A stretch of DNA of 64,000 nucleotides from Jeotgalibaca sp. MA1X17-3 (lineage in GTDB: Bacteria; Bacillota; Bacilli; Lactobacillales; Aerococcaceae). Location: assembly GCF_021513155.1 (NCBI RefSeq), contig NZ_CP090983.1, positions 558,001-622,000 of the forward strand, given 5' to 3'. Position 1 is the first letter of the stretch. Every line of letters starts with the position of its first letter. The notes beneath the pieces were generated by a model. The model made no database searches and was not told where the DNA came from. It saw only the letters and a program-made list of their open reading frames with translations. The translations under genes and the position numbers were made by a program. Shown here piece after piece: positions 17,385 through 26,276 of the stretch.

Positions 17385-18089
17385 GTGGGAGATTCTGAAC
17401 GTAAGAAATTAATCGAGCTGACAGACGCCACAAAAACCTTTGGAACGGGTGAGTTAAAAAATGTGGTGTTGAATCATATTAATCTTACTATTTATGAAGG
17501 AGATTTTCTAATGATTTTAGGAAAATCTGGAAGTGGAAAAACGACACTCATGAATATGATTGGCTTTTTAGATCGTCTTTCGTCAGGTAGCTATTCCTTT
17601 TTAGGAGAAGATGTCTCTCGATTAAGCGAAAATAAGAAATCAGATATTCGAAATCAAAATTTTGGATTTATTTTTCAACAGTTTTTCTTGATTGATTCTT
17701 TGAATGTGGTCCAAAATGTAGAATTGCCTTTAATATATAGTGGGAAAGTCAATAAACAGGAACGAATGGATGCATCAGAAAAATATTTAGGATTAGTTGG
17801 AATTCCTGAAAAGATAAAGGCAAAAACGAAAGAACTCTCTGGAGGGCAACAACAACGTGTCGCCATTGCTCGTGCTTTAGTAAATGAGCCCCTTTTGATT
17901 ATGGCAGATGAACCAACCGGTGCTCTCGATACGGAAACCGGAACTGGAGTTATGAACCTTCTGAAAGATTTAAATAACAAAGGGAAAACGATTGTAATGG
18001 TTACTCATGATGAAGATATGTTGAAATATGCTACACGTGTGATTCGAATGAAAGATGGTAGTTTTGTGGAAGAAGGTGCAGCCGTATGA
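17385..18089 (+). CDS. ABC transporter ATP-binding protein (MacB/LolD type)
   Basis: A 234-residue ATPase with Walker A GKSGSGKTTL, Q-loop FGFIFQQFFL, signature LSGGQQQRVAIARAL, Walker B LLIMADEPTGALD and the switch His in VTHD. The FQ(Q)F and EPTGALD pattern is that of the MacB/LolD/FtsE export group. The start is GTG 17385, three bases after the adaptor stop, with GAGGGGG inside the end of that gene as ribosome-binding site. The stop overlaps the permease start by four bases. It energises export of an unknown molecule. Confidence 0.92.
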   Translation: MGDSERKKLIELTDATKTFGTGELKNVVLNHINLTIYEGDFLMILGKSGSGKTTLMNMIGFLDRLSSGSYSFLGEDVSRLSENKKSDIRNQNFGFIFQQFFLIDSLNVVQNVELPLIYSGKVNKQERMDASEKYLGLVGIPEKIKAKTKELSGGQQQRVAIARALVNEPLLIMADEPTGALDTETGTGVMNLLKDLNNKGKTIVMVTHDEDMLKYATRVIRMKDGSFVEEGAAV

Positions 18090-19315
18090 TTCGGAATATT
18101 ATGATGAGTACGCTGCTTAGTCTACGTGCCCACAAGTTAAGAGTCTTTCTAACTATGGTAGGAATTATTATCGGAATTGCATCTGTCGTTACCATTGCAT
18201 CCTTAGGGGAAGGGGTTCGCCAAGAAAGCTTTCAGTTAGCAGACACGACTCAAGCAAATGTTGTCACGATTAATCATGCGTTGGAGATGAGTGATGACAC
18301 TGGGATGGGATATGTAGAAGATGATTTTACCTTTACAAAAGCAGACATGAGAAGACTCTTACGATTAGACGGGGTACAATCTGTGACTCCTAGTTATGGT
18401 TCTTATGGTGCTTCTGCAGATATGATTGATATAAATATTGATTATTTTGGTGCGCAAGCTTTCACGAATGCTATTCCACATAAAAAGGCAGCTCGCATTT
18501 TGTATGGGCGCGATTTACTTCCTAAAGATGCAAATCGTGATGTGATTGTTCTTTCTCATGATGTGTTAGATTATGGAATTGTAGTGGATGATCCAGAAAC
18601 ATTAATTGGACAGGCAGTAAATATTAACGGGTTTATGTATGAAATTATTGGAATAAAAGAAGCCTTTGACTGGGAAAGTGGCTTTATAGAACCAGACTAT
18701 ACATGGGAAGATGCCATGACGAGTGTCGTTCCACAAACAGCTTATAATGAGCTAACTCGTTCTAAAGATATCAAATCGCTAAAAGTTAAAGTGGAAGATA
18801 ATCAAGATAAAGAAATGGTCACTATGAACATTCTCGAACATTTATCTGAAAATTATCCAGAAGATGAAGGGTATTTTGAGGAAGATCGTAGTAATGAACA
18901 AATGATGGATGAAGTAAATAGCTATATTAATGGAATCATGACATTCTTACTAGCCATCACTGCGATTTCTTTATTTGTAGGTGGAATTGGAGTCATGAAC
19001 ATTATGTATGTATCAGTTACCGAGCGGAAACGTGAAATTGGAATTCGTCGTGCTATTGGTGCAAAACCACGGATGATTCTTCTACAATTTTTGTTGGAAG
19101 CAGCCTTTATTACATTTTTAGGAGGAATAATCGGTCTTCTATTCGGGTATGGAATTGCTGTGATTGTAGGGGCAGTCATTGGCTTACCAGTATTTTTAAC
19201 ACCGACGATTATGATTCTTTCTACCTCTGTTTCTATAGGAACCGGATTGATTTTCGGAATTATTCCAGCATTAAGTGCGTCTAGAATGGATCCGATTAAA
19301 GCCATTTATCAATAA
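18086..19315 (+). CDS. ABC transporter permease (MacB/FtsX family)
   Basis: A 409-residue permease. It has the N-terminal segment LRVFLTMVGIIIGIASVVTIASLG, a large extracytoplasmic MacB core domain (about residues 45-270) and three C-terminal membrane helices with the family signature GGIGVMNIMYVSVTERKREIG, RRAIGA and PALSASRMDPIKA. It works with the adaptor and ATPase before it, with which it shares an ATGA overlap. Mechanotransmission across the membrane is the known mode of MacB-type systems. There is no two-component system next to it, so regulation is not visible. Confidence 0.92.
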   Translation: MIRNIMMSTLLSLRAHKLRVFLTMVGIIIGIASVVTIASLGEGVRQESFQLADTTQANVVTINHALEMSDDTGMGYVEDDFTFTKADMRRLLRLDGVQSVTPSYGSYGASADMIDINIDYFGAQAFTNAIPHKKAARILYGRDLLPKDANRDVIVLSHDVLDYGIVVDDPETLIGQAVNINGFMYEIIGIKEAFDWESGFIEPDYTWEDAMTSVVPQTAYNELTRSKDIKSLKVKVEDNQDKEMVTMNILEHLSENYPEDEGYFEEDRSNEQMMDEVNSYINGIMTFLLAITAISLFVGGIGVMNIMYVSVTERKREIGIRRAIGAKPRMILLQFLLEAAFITFLGGIIGLLFGYGIAVIVGAVIGLPVFLTPTIMILSTSVSIGTGLIFGIIPALSASRMDPIKAIYQ

Positions 19316-19323
19316 ATAAAATA

Positions 19324-19378
19324 AACATGATACGATCTAGGTCTTCTTTCGACTAGTCGTATCATGTTTTCTTTTTTT
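19324..19378. terminator. Terminator after the ABC operon, also at the end of msrA
   Basis: AACATGATACGATCTAG and CTAGTCGTATCATGTT form a long stem with one bulge, followed by a T-rich tail that runs into the msrA stop region on the other strand. Confidence 0.85.
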
Positions 19379-20027
19379 ACCATTTTAATGAGAGAATCAT
19401 GTTTTGAAGTTCTTTTAAATGTTCTTCAGAAAGGTCCCAGTTTTTAATTTCTTCTTTTATTTCTGGCAAGCTCTTATTTTCTCGGATAAAACCATTTAGT
19501 CTTGCAGAAATGGTAGAGCGTATAAATGTCTCTTCATCTGGGAAAAGTTTCTGCACATTTTTTGTAGCTTCTTTAAAGCGGCGTAGAAAATACTTTTGAT
19601 GATAATCTTCTGCCGGATAGAAAGGAGTTGCCACTTGGAATTCCGTTTGGATTTCTTTTCCTTGGCGCTTTTCTTCTATCTGCTTTATGTTTTCTGCAAT
19701 TTTTTTTTGTTGAATGTTTTGAAAAACAATTAAAGAAATATATTGACGTTCTCTATAAAAACGATTTTTTGTAGCGTCATGAGTTTGCCAAAAAGTATGA
19801 AGTAAAGATTCTAAAGAGAGAAGTTGAGGATCAAAAGTAATTTCAACGGTCTCTGTATAATCATCTATTTTTCGATACGTTGGGTGAGAGGATGTTCCAC
19901 CTGCATATCCTACAACGGTACTGATCACTCCCGGTAAACTACCAAAGGAACTATCTGGCCCCCAAAAGCAACCCATCCCCAAAATAATTTTTTCGGTGGA
20001 AGAGGCTTGTAAATTAAATGAGTTCAT
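19377..20027 (-). CDS. msrA: Peptide methionine-S-sulfoxide reductase
   Basis: A 216-residue MsrA with the catalytic Cys20 in GCFWG, then VGYAGG, TYRKIDDYTETVEITFDP and AEDYHQKYFLRR. It repairs methionine sulfoxide in proteins. The C-terminus runs about 40 residues beyond the core as a charged extension (RLNGFIRENKSLPEIKEEIKNW...), a length seen in some Firmicute forms; no C-terminal recycling Cys is present in this extension. It is convergent with the ABC operon and has its own upstream region facing the fructan promoter. Confidence 0.92.
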   Translation of the reverse strand: MNSFNLQASSTEKIILGMGCFWGPDSSFGSLPGVISTVVGYAGGTSSHPTYRKIDDYTETVEITFDPQLLSLESLLHTFWQTHDATKNRFYRERQYISLIVFQNIQQKKIAENIKQIEEKRQGKEIQTEFQVATPFYPAEDYHQKYFLRRFKEATKNVQKLFPDEETFIRSTISARLNGFIRENKSLPEIKEEIKNWDLSEEHLKELQNMILSLKW

Positions 20028-20145
20028 ATAAAAACTCCTTTCTTATTTATAGTATACAAGCATAATCGTATATCGACGAATGATAAAATTGGATGTACAA
20101 AGAATAGGATAATATCATCATGTATCAAAAACATTTAAAAATATG

Positions 20146-20174
20146 TTGACAAGTTATTTTCTAACTGGTATTAT
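20146..20174 (+). promoter_or_regulatory. Near-consensus promoter of the fructan operon
   Basis: TTGACA (20146-20151) and TATTAT (20169-20174) are separated by exactly 17 bases. Transcription should start near 20181, immediately before the first operator. Confidence 0.82.
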
Positions 20175-20187
20175 AAAAACATATAAA

Positions 20188-20253
20188 TGAAACGTTTCCA
20201 AAGTGGTAAAAAAGAACTCATTTATTTTTTTAATATAAATTGGAATCGTTTCA
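20188..20253 (+). promoter_or_regulatory. Two LacI-family operators (20188-20200 and 20242-20253)
   Basis: The first, TGAAACGTTTCCA, contains the perfect palindrome GAAACGTTTC with the CG centre typical of LacI-family sites. The second, GGAATCGTTTCA, is an imperfect copy 54 bases further on, between the start of transcription and the ribosome-binding site. They do not match cre well, because the base between the A-run and CG is missing. They are best explained as sites for the LacI-type regulator encoded at 26277. Confidence 0.72.
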
Positions 20254-20278
20254 AAAATGTGGAAATGGAGGATTAAAA

Positions 20279-21256
20279 ATGGAACATTCAATAAAGAAAA
20301 TTGAGAAAAAGGTATTCACAAAAGAAGAAAAAACTGCAATGAAACGCAATGCTAAAGTAAGACGAATGAAAAATTTAAAGAAAAATAAATGGTTGTATGT
20401 TTTATTACTACCTGGAATGTTGATGACTTTTATTTTTAAATACGTTCCTATGTATGGAGCCATGATTGCTTTTAAAGATTTTAATCCAACCCTAGGTATA
20501 TTGAAAAGTCCTTGGATAGGTTTAGAGCACTTTCAAGATTTTATTTTTTCACCAAACTTTTTAGTACTTTTAAGTAATACCTTAAAATTAAGTGCATTTG
20601 GTTTGTTTTTTGGTTTCTTTCCACCAATTATTCTAGCACTCTCACTAAATCAAATAATCAATAAAAAATTAAGACAAAGGATTCAATTAATCCTATATGC
20701 ACCAAACTTTATTTCAGTAGTAGTTATTGTGGGTATGATTTTTATTTTTCTTTCTGCAGTCGGACCTATTAATCAATTGTTTACTGCGTTTACCGGAAAA
20801 GAAATTATGTTTATGTCTAATCCAGATTATTTCCGATCCATTTATATTATTTCGGGAATTTGGCAAGGAATGGGATGGGCATCTATTTTATATACCGCAA
20901 CCTTAGCAGGCGTAAGTCCTGATTTATATGAAGCTGCTAATATTGATGGCGCTAACATCCTACAAAAAATGTGGCACATTGATTTACCATCATTAAAGCC
21001 TGTAATGGTGATCAGTTTTATTCTTTCTGCAGGAAATATTATGAACGTCGGGTATGAGAAAGCGTTTCTGATGCAAACCTCAATGAATATCCCCGCATCT
21101 GAAATTATTTCTACCTATGTGTACAAAGTAGGACTCCAATCTGGAGATTATGCCTATTCTACTGCAGTCGGATTATTTAATTCTTTAATCAATGTCATTT
21201 TATTACTAACGGTTAATAATATAGTGAAGAAATTAAATGAAGGAAAAGGCTTATAA
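20279..21256 (+). CDS. Sugar ABC transporter permease (LplB type)
   Basis: A 325-residue permease with six predicted membrane helices after a basic N-terminus, PGMLMTFIFKYVPMYGAMIAFKDFNP typical of the LplB group, and the EAA loop YEAANIDGANILQKMWHIDLPSLKP. The start is ATG 20279, 7 bases after GGAGG; the upstream TTG at 20240 would overlap the second operator. It forms the import channel with the next gene. The operon lacks an ATPase, so a shared multi-sugar ATPase (MsmK/UgpC kind) encoded elsewhere is presumably used. The downstream GH32 and fructokinase point to fructo-oligosaccharides or sucrose-like substrates. Confidence 0.9.
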   Translation: MEHSIKKIEKKVFTKEEKTAMKRNAKVRRMKNLKKNKWLYVLLLPGMLMTFIFKYVPMYGAMIAFKDFNPTLGILKSPWIGLEHFQDFIFSPNFLVLLSNTLKLSAFGLFFGFFPPIILALSLNQIINKKLRQRIQLILYAPNFISVVVIVGMIFIFLSAVGPINQLFTAFTGKEIMFMSNPDYFRSIYIISGIWQGMGWASILYTATLAGVSPDLYEAANIDGANILQKMWHIDLPSLKPVMVISFILSAGNIMNVGYEKAFLMQTSMNIPASEIISTYVYKVGLQSGDYAYSTAVGLFNSLINVILLLTVNNIVKKLNEGKGL

Positions 21257-21269
21257 GGAGGAAACGATC

Positions 21270-22151
21270 GTGAATATTCATTCTGATTTTGATAAAAGTT
21301 TTTTGTGGCTCAATCGAATTATTGTAGCTTTTCTGGTACTCATAACAGTAGTTCCGTTAATTTATGTTACAGCAGCTTCTTTTATGGATCCTGTAACGCT
21401 ATTAAATCAAGGAATTAGCTTTAGTCCTAAAGATTGGAGCTTAGAAGGGTATAAAAGAGTGTTTGCAGATGATTCTATTGTAAGAGGTTTTCTTAATTCT
21501 TTGTTTTATTCTTTTTCCTATAGTGCACTTACGGTAGTCTTGAGTGTCCTAACCGCTTATCCATTATCAAAAAAGGATTTGGCTGGAAAAGGTTGGATTA
21601 TGAGTTTCTTTATTATTACGATGTTCATTGGTGGGGGCTTGGTTCCTACTTACATGCTTATCAAAAATCTAGGTATGTTAAATACGGTATGGGCTATTAT
21701 TGTTCCTGGAGCCATTAATGTTTGGAATATTATTTTAGCAAAAACATATTTTGAAAGTTTACCTGCTGAATTAGCAGAAGCAGCAACGATAGATGGAGCG
21801 AATGATATTCAAATTCTATTCAAGGTTATTTTACCATTAGCTAAACCAATTATGTTTGTACTATTTTTATATGCTTTTGTTGGACAATGGAACTCTTACT
21901 TTGACGCAATGATTTATTTGAAGGATCAAAATCTAGAGCCTTTACAACTTGCTTTACGTAAAATTCTAATTCAGAACCAGCCATCACAAGATATGGTGGG
22001 TGCAAATACAGCCATGGCTGAAATGAAACAAATCGCTGAATTAATAAAATATGCTACGATCGTCGTTTCTAGTTTACCTTTGATGATCATGTACCCATTC
22101 TTCCAGAAATATTTTGATAAAGGTGTCTTAATTGGATCTATTAAAGGTTAA
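21270..22151 (+). CDS. Carbohydrate ABC transporter permease (YtcP/MalG type)
   Basis: A 293-residue permease with six helices, the N-terminal motif LLNQGISFSPKDWSLEGYKRVF and the EAA loop LAEAATIDGANDIQILFKVILPLAKP. The GTG at 21270 lies 8 bases after AGGAGG (21256-21261), which makes it the likely start; the in-frame ATG at 21237 would lie inside the previous gene. It pairs with the LplB-type permease. The KGVLIGSIKG end is typical of this subgroup, whose members are usually linked to plant or host oligosaccharide uptake. Confidence 0.9.
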   Translation: MNIHSDFDKSFLWLNRIIVAFLVLITVVPLIYVTAASFMDPVTLLNQGISFSPKDWSLEGYKRVFADDSIVRGFLNSLFYSFSYSALTVVLSVLTAYPLSKKDLAGKGWIMSFFIITMFIGGGLVPTYMLIKNLGMLNTVWAIIVPGAINVWNIILAKTYFESLPAELAEAATIDGANDIQILFKVILPLAKPIMFVLFLYAFVGQWNSYFDAMIYLKDQNLEPLQLALRKILIQNQPSQDMVGANTAMAEMKQIAELIKYATIVVSSLPLMIMYPFFQKYFDKGVLIGSIKG

Positions 22152-22177
22152 AAACATAAAAAAGGAGATTGATACTA

Positions 22178-23785
22178 ATGAAAAATAAATATATCGTTCC
22201 CTCTATACTTTTTGTTTCCACTTTACTACTTTCTGGATGTGGAGGTTCAAATAATGCTAGTTCTAGTCCAGATTATGAGTTAGATAATGTAAGTTTTCCT
22301 TTGGAAGAAAAAGTAACGTTAAAAATGATTTCACAAAGTGCTCCACTTGCACCATCCGATCCAAATGAAAAATTAATTTTTAATCGGTTAGAAGAAGAAA
22401 CCAATGTTCATATTGATTGGACAAATTATAATGCAGATTTTGTTGAAAAAAGAAACCTAGATATTTCAAGTGGAGATTTACCAGATGCTATTTTTAATGC
22501 AGCAGCAGGCGACTATGATTTACTTACGTGGGCTAAAAGTGGCGTTATTGTTCCCGTTGAAGATTTAATTGAGGAACATATGCCGAACTTGAAAAAAGTT
22601 TTTGATGAGAATCCTGAGTATCGTGCTCTATCGACTGCTCCTGATGGACATATTTATTCATTCCCATGGATAGAAGAACTGGGAGAAGGAAAAGAGTCTA
22701 TTCATACCGTTAATGATATGGCTTGGATTAATGTAGAATGGCTCGAAAACTTAGGTTTAGAAATGCCGGAAACGACAGAAGAGTTAATGGTTGTACTGGA
22801 AGCATTTAAAACACAAGACCCTAACGGGAATGGTGAAGATGATGAGATTCCTTTCTCATTCATTAATGATGGTGGAAATGAAGACTTGAAATTCTTATTT
22901 GCTCCATTTGGAATCGGTGATAATGATGATCACTTAGTAGTTAATGATGATGGAACAGTAGATTTTACAGCAGATAATGATGAGTATAAAGAAGCCATTA
23001 AATATTTTAATGAAATGTACGAAAAGGGATTAATTGATAAAGAAGCATTCGAACAAGATTGGAATACATATGTAGCAAAAGGGAAAGACCACCGTTATGG
23101 CGTTTACTTTACATGGGATAAAATGAACGTTAGTGGAGATGACGAAGCTTATGATGTCTTACCGGTTCTTGCTGGTCCAACGGGAGAAAAACATGTGACT
23201 CGTACGAATGGAATGGGCTTCAGTAGAGACCGATTAGTCATTACTAGTGCAAATGAAAACCTAGAACTAACAGCAAAATGGATTGATAAGATGTATGATC
23301 CACTTCAATCTATTCAAAATAACTGGGGAACATATGGTGATGAAACTCAGCAAAACATTTTTGAATTAGACGGAGATATGCTGAAACATTTACCACTAGA
23401 AGGAGCTTCTCCTGGTGAGTTGCGCCAAAGAACAGAAGCATCTGGTCCATTAGCAATTTTAGATAGTTATTATGGTACCTATACGACTATGCCTGATGAT
23501 GCAAAATGGCGTTTAGATTTAATGCACGAATATTACTTACCATACGTTAACAATGAGAATAATTATCCTCGAGTATTCATGGAAAAAGACGAAACAGATC
23601 GTCTTTCAAAAATCGAAGCAGATATGTGGGACTACACCTATCGTAAACGAGCAGAATGGATTACAAATGGCAAGGTTGAAGAAGAATGGGATGACTATTT
23701 AAACGAATTAACTAGATTAGGAATTGAAGAATGGATTCAAATTAAACAAGACGGCTATGATCGTTTTATAAAGGAGAATGGATAA
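22178..23785 (+). CDS. Extracellular solute-binding lipoprotein (LipO/LplA type)
   Basis: A 535-residue lipoprotein. The signal peptide ends with the lipobox LLLSGC, so Cys20 or Cys21 is lipidated. It is followed by a low-complexity Ser/Asn linker and the large family 1 binding fold. Its length (over 500) and the N-terminal TLKMISQSAP...EKLIFNRLEEETNV pattern fit the group that travels with LplB/YtcP permeases. ATG 22178 is about 9 bases after AAGGAG. It captures the oligosaccharide outside the cell for the two permeases. Confidence 0.9.
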   Translation: MKNKYIVPSILFVSTLLLSGCGGSNNASSSPDYELDNVSFPLEEKVTLKMISQSAPLAPSDPNEKLIFNRLEEETNVHIDWTNYNADFVEKRNLDISSGDLPDAIFNAAAGDYDLLTWAKSGVIVPVEDLIEEHMPNLKKVFDENPEYRALSTAPDGHIYSFPWIEELGEGKESIHTVNDMAWINVEWLENLGLEMPETTEELMVVLEAFKTQDPNGNGEDDEIPFSFINDGGNEDLKFLFAPFGIGDNDDHLVVNDDGTVDFTADNDEYKEAIKYFNEMYEKGLIDKEAFEQDWNTYVAKGKDHRYGVYFTWDKMNVSGDDEAYDVLPVLAGPTGEKHVTRTNGMGFSRDRLVITSANENLELTAKWIDKMYDPLQSIQNNWGTYGDETQQNIFELDGDMLKHLPLEGASPGELRQRTEASGPLAILDSYYGTYTTMPDDAKWRLDLMHEYYLPYVNNENNYPRVFMEKDETDRLSKIEADMWDYTYRKRAEWITNGKVEEEWDDYLNELTRLGIEEWIQIKQDGYDRFIKENG

Positions 23786-23789
23786 TTCT

Positions 23790-25280
23790 ATGACTAAAAA
23801 GGAAACTTTGTCATCAATTCAAAAAGTAAATCATTTTGTAGATGAAAATAAAAAGTTGATTGATCCAAGTTATCGCCATCATTATCACTTGATGGCGCCA
23901 GTTGGATGGTTAAATGACCCGAATGGATTTGTTTATTTCCGAGGAGAATATCATTTGTTTTATCAATATTATCCGTATGACAGCGTATGGGGACCAATGC
24001 ATTGGGGACATGCTACATCAAAAGATTTGATTCATTGGGAACATCTTCCAGTAGCGTTGGCACCAACAGAACCTTATGATAAAGATGGTTGTTTTTCAGG
24101 AAGTGCCATTGAAAAAGATGGAAAGCTATATTTGATGTATACGGGACATGTGGAAGAAAATGGGAAGGTGTATCAAACTCAATGTATAGCATCCTCTGAG
24201 GATGGTGTTCATTTTGAAAAACACATAAATAACCCAGTAATCGGAAAAATAGAAGTAGGAGAGCACGCTGAACTCCAAGATTTCCGAGACCCTAAAGTTT
24301 TTGAAAGAGAAGATGGTTACTATGCAGTTATCGCTTCAAAAACAGAAGATAATAGAGGAAAGATTTTACTATTTAAATCGGATGACTTATTAGAATGGTC
24401 TTTTTACTCCGTTTTGTTAGAAGGAACGAAGGATCAAGGAATCATGTGGGAATGCCCAGATCTTTTTCATTTGGATGGGAAAGATGTTTTGATTATGTCT
24501 CCGATTCAGATGACTCCAGACAAGTTAGAGTATCCGAATACAAGCTCGACAGCTGCTTTTATTGGAGAAGTTGATTGGGAAAAAGGAACAATGACCGTTG
24601 AAAATATCCATGAAATTGATTTTGGATTAGATTTTTATGCGCCACAAACAACGATAGATGGGAATAATCGTAGGATTATGGTAGCATGGATGCAAATGTG
24701 GGGGAGAGATATGCCCACTCATGATTTAAATCATCATTGGGCTGGAGCAATGACCTTGCCTAGAGAATTAAAAGTGAAGGACAATGTTCTCATTCAACGA
24801 CCTGTTTCTAATATTTATAGTAGCTTAGAATACTATACAGGAATAGAAAATGTCGTGATTGAGAATCGTACCGTAAACTATAGAAATGTATTTTTTGATA
24901 ATAGCTATATGCATATGGTGCTAGACGTTTCTCAAACAGATGAAATGACGATTCGATTAGCAAAGAATTCTAAAAGCAGTCTGGCATTGATGTACGATAA
25001 GGAAACTGAAATCTTATCTTTTGATCGGAAGAATTTTGGGTATAATATTAAAGGGAGCGAGTCCGAACAATTAACAAGTCGACAAACGCATGTGCCAATG
25101 ATTAATGGACAACTCGTACTTGAAATATTTCGTGATACCTCTTCCATTGAAATTTTTGCAAATGGTTTAAAAACCATGACGTTTACCTTTTATGAGATTG
25201 AAAAAGGAAAGGATATTTCCTTTGAAGCAAAAGGACTTTTACAAATTGGTTCATTAGAAATGGGGAGTGTGAAAATATGA
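23790..25280 (+). CDS. GH32 fructosidase (sucrose-6-phosphate hydrolase/levanase type)
   Basis: A cytosolic GH32 enzyme of about 496 residues. The five-bladed propeller shows WLNDPNG (nucleophile Asp43), HWGHATSKDLIHW, FRDPKV (transition-state Asp167) and WECPDLF (acid/base Glu221), followed by a C-terminal beta-sandwich with LEIFRDTSSIEIFANG. It releases beta-fructose from sucrose, kestose-type oligosaccharides or fructan fragments. The start is ambiguous: AAGGAG (23771-23776) is 1 base from ATG 23778 and 13 from ATG 23790, and both are in frame; the first would overlap the lipoprotein gene. No signal peptide, so substrates must be imported by the linked transporter. Absence of a PTS suggests unphosphorylated substrates. 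Confidence 0.92.
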   Translation: MTKKETLSSIQKVNHFVDENKKLIDPSYRHHYHLMAPVGWLNDPNGFVYFRGEYHLFYQYYPYDSVWGPMHWGHATSKDLIHWEHLPVALAPTEPYDKDGCFSGSAIEKDGKLYLMYTGHVEENGKVYQTQCIASSEDGVHFEKHINNPVIGKIEVGEHAELQDFRDPKVFEREDGYYAVIASKTEDNRGKILLFKSDDLLEWSFYSVLLEGTKDQGIMWECPDLFHLDGKDVLIMSPIQMTPDKLEYPNTSSTAAFIGEVDWEKGTMTVENIHEIDFGLDFYAPQTTIDGNNRRIMVAWMQMWGRDMPTHDLNHHWAGAMTLPRELKVKDNVLIQRPVSNIYSSLEYYTGIENVVIENRTVNYRNVFFDNSYMHMVLDVSQTDEMTIRLAKNSKSSLALMYDKETEILSFDRKNFGYNIKGSESEQLTSRQTHVPMINGQLVLEIFRDTSSIEIFANGLKTMTFTFYEIEKGKDISFEAKGLLQIGSLEMGSVKI

Positions 25281-26152
25281 CCGAACAGTATGGGAGTATT
25301 GAAGCAGGAGGAACAAAATTTGTTTTAGCAATCGGCAATAAAAATTTAGAAATAATGGAACGAATTTCTATTCCTACTTCTACTCCTTCTGAAACAATTC
25401 CTAAAATTATTGAATTTTTTAAAAAATTCAATGTTTGTGCAATCGGCTTAGGCTGCTTTGGACCGATTGATTTAAAAAAAGATTCACCTACCTATGGCTA
25501 TATTACAAATACACCTAAAATAGATTGGCAAATGTTTGATATTGTAGGTGTTTTAGAAAAAGAATTAGCTGTACCAATCTTATTCACAACGGATGTAAAT
25601 GCTGCTTGTTATGGAGAGTATGTTGCTGGAGCTGCAAAAGGACTTAGTAGTTGTGTGTATTATACGATTGGAACGGGAATTGGAGCAGGAGCAATGAATA
25701 TGGGAGAATTTGTAGAAGGTTTTTCTCATCCAGAAATGGGCCATATGATTGTAAGAAAAGTTGAAGCAGATACCTATGAAGGAAATTGTCCTTTTCATCG
25801 TGATTGCTTAGAGGGATTAGCCGCCGGACCTGCAATTGAAAAAAGAACAGGTATAAAAGGACAAGAGATGGGTCAAGATGATCCTACTTGGGATTTTGTA
25901 GCAGACTATCTAGCTCAGGCAATTTATAATACGACACTAATTTTATCTCCAGAGAAAATTATTTTGGGTGGAGGAGTCATAAAACAACCTCAACTTTTAC
26001 CAAAAATAAAAGAGAAATTTAAACAGTTATTAAATGAGTATGTATCTTATCCTCATATAGATGAATACTTGGTTCTACCTACTTTAGGGGATAACCCAGG
26101 TACGATTGGTTGTCTTGCGTTAGCAAAGAAAAAGCAAACCCTCTCTAATTAA
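25277..26152 (+). CDS. ROK family fructokinase
   Basis: A 291-residue ROK kinase: phosphate-binding EAGGTKFVLAIG at the N-terminus, catalytic Asp in FTTDVNAACYGE, GTGIGAGAMN, and a zinc-binding motif built from H...NCPFHRDCLEGLAAGPAI, the version found in fructokinases of the ScrK/GmuE type. It phosphorylates the fructose released by the GH32 enzyme. The start overlaps the GH32 stop by four bases. Last gene of the operon; a terminator overlaps its end. Confidence 0.9.
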   Translation: MTEQYGSIEAGGTKFVLAIGNKNLEIMERISIPTSTPSETIPKIIEFFKKFNVCAIGLGCFGPIDLKKDSPTYGYITNTPKIDWQMFDIVGVLEKELAVPILFTTDVNAACYGEYVAGAAKGLSSCVYYTIGTGIGAGAMNMGEFVEGFSHPEMGHMIVRKVEADTYEGNCPFHRDCLEGLAAGPAIEKRTGIKGQEMGQDDPTWDFVADYLAQAIYNTTLILSPEKIILGGGVIKQPQLLPKIKEKFKQLLNEYVSYPHIDEYLVLPTLGDNPGTIGCLALAKKKQTLSN

Positions 26153-26177
26153 TATAGAGAAGGTTTGCTTTTTTTTA
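26132..26177 (+). terminator. Terminator of the fructan operon
   Basis: AAGCAAACCCTCTC and GAGAAGGTTTGCTT form the stem, followed by eight T. The left arm lies inside the last codons of the fructokinase gene. Confidence 0.88.
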
Positions 26178-26276
26178 GGATAATTTAAAATAGCTTATAG
26201 GGTAGCACTAGATATTTCTATAGGGGTAGATTATACTGATTACAGAATTTATAGAAGAAAGAAGGTGACGTAAAAG

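Noticed and set aside
18922..19305. 127-residue minus-strand frame inside the MacB-like permease
   Set aside because: It is antisense to conserved permease helices, lacks a ribosome-binding site and has the composition expected from the reverse complement.
20188..20200. CcpA cre site in front of the fructan operon
   Set aside because: TGAAACGTTTCCA lacks the base between the A run and the central CG that cre needs; it fits a LacI-family operator better.
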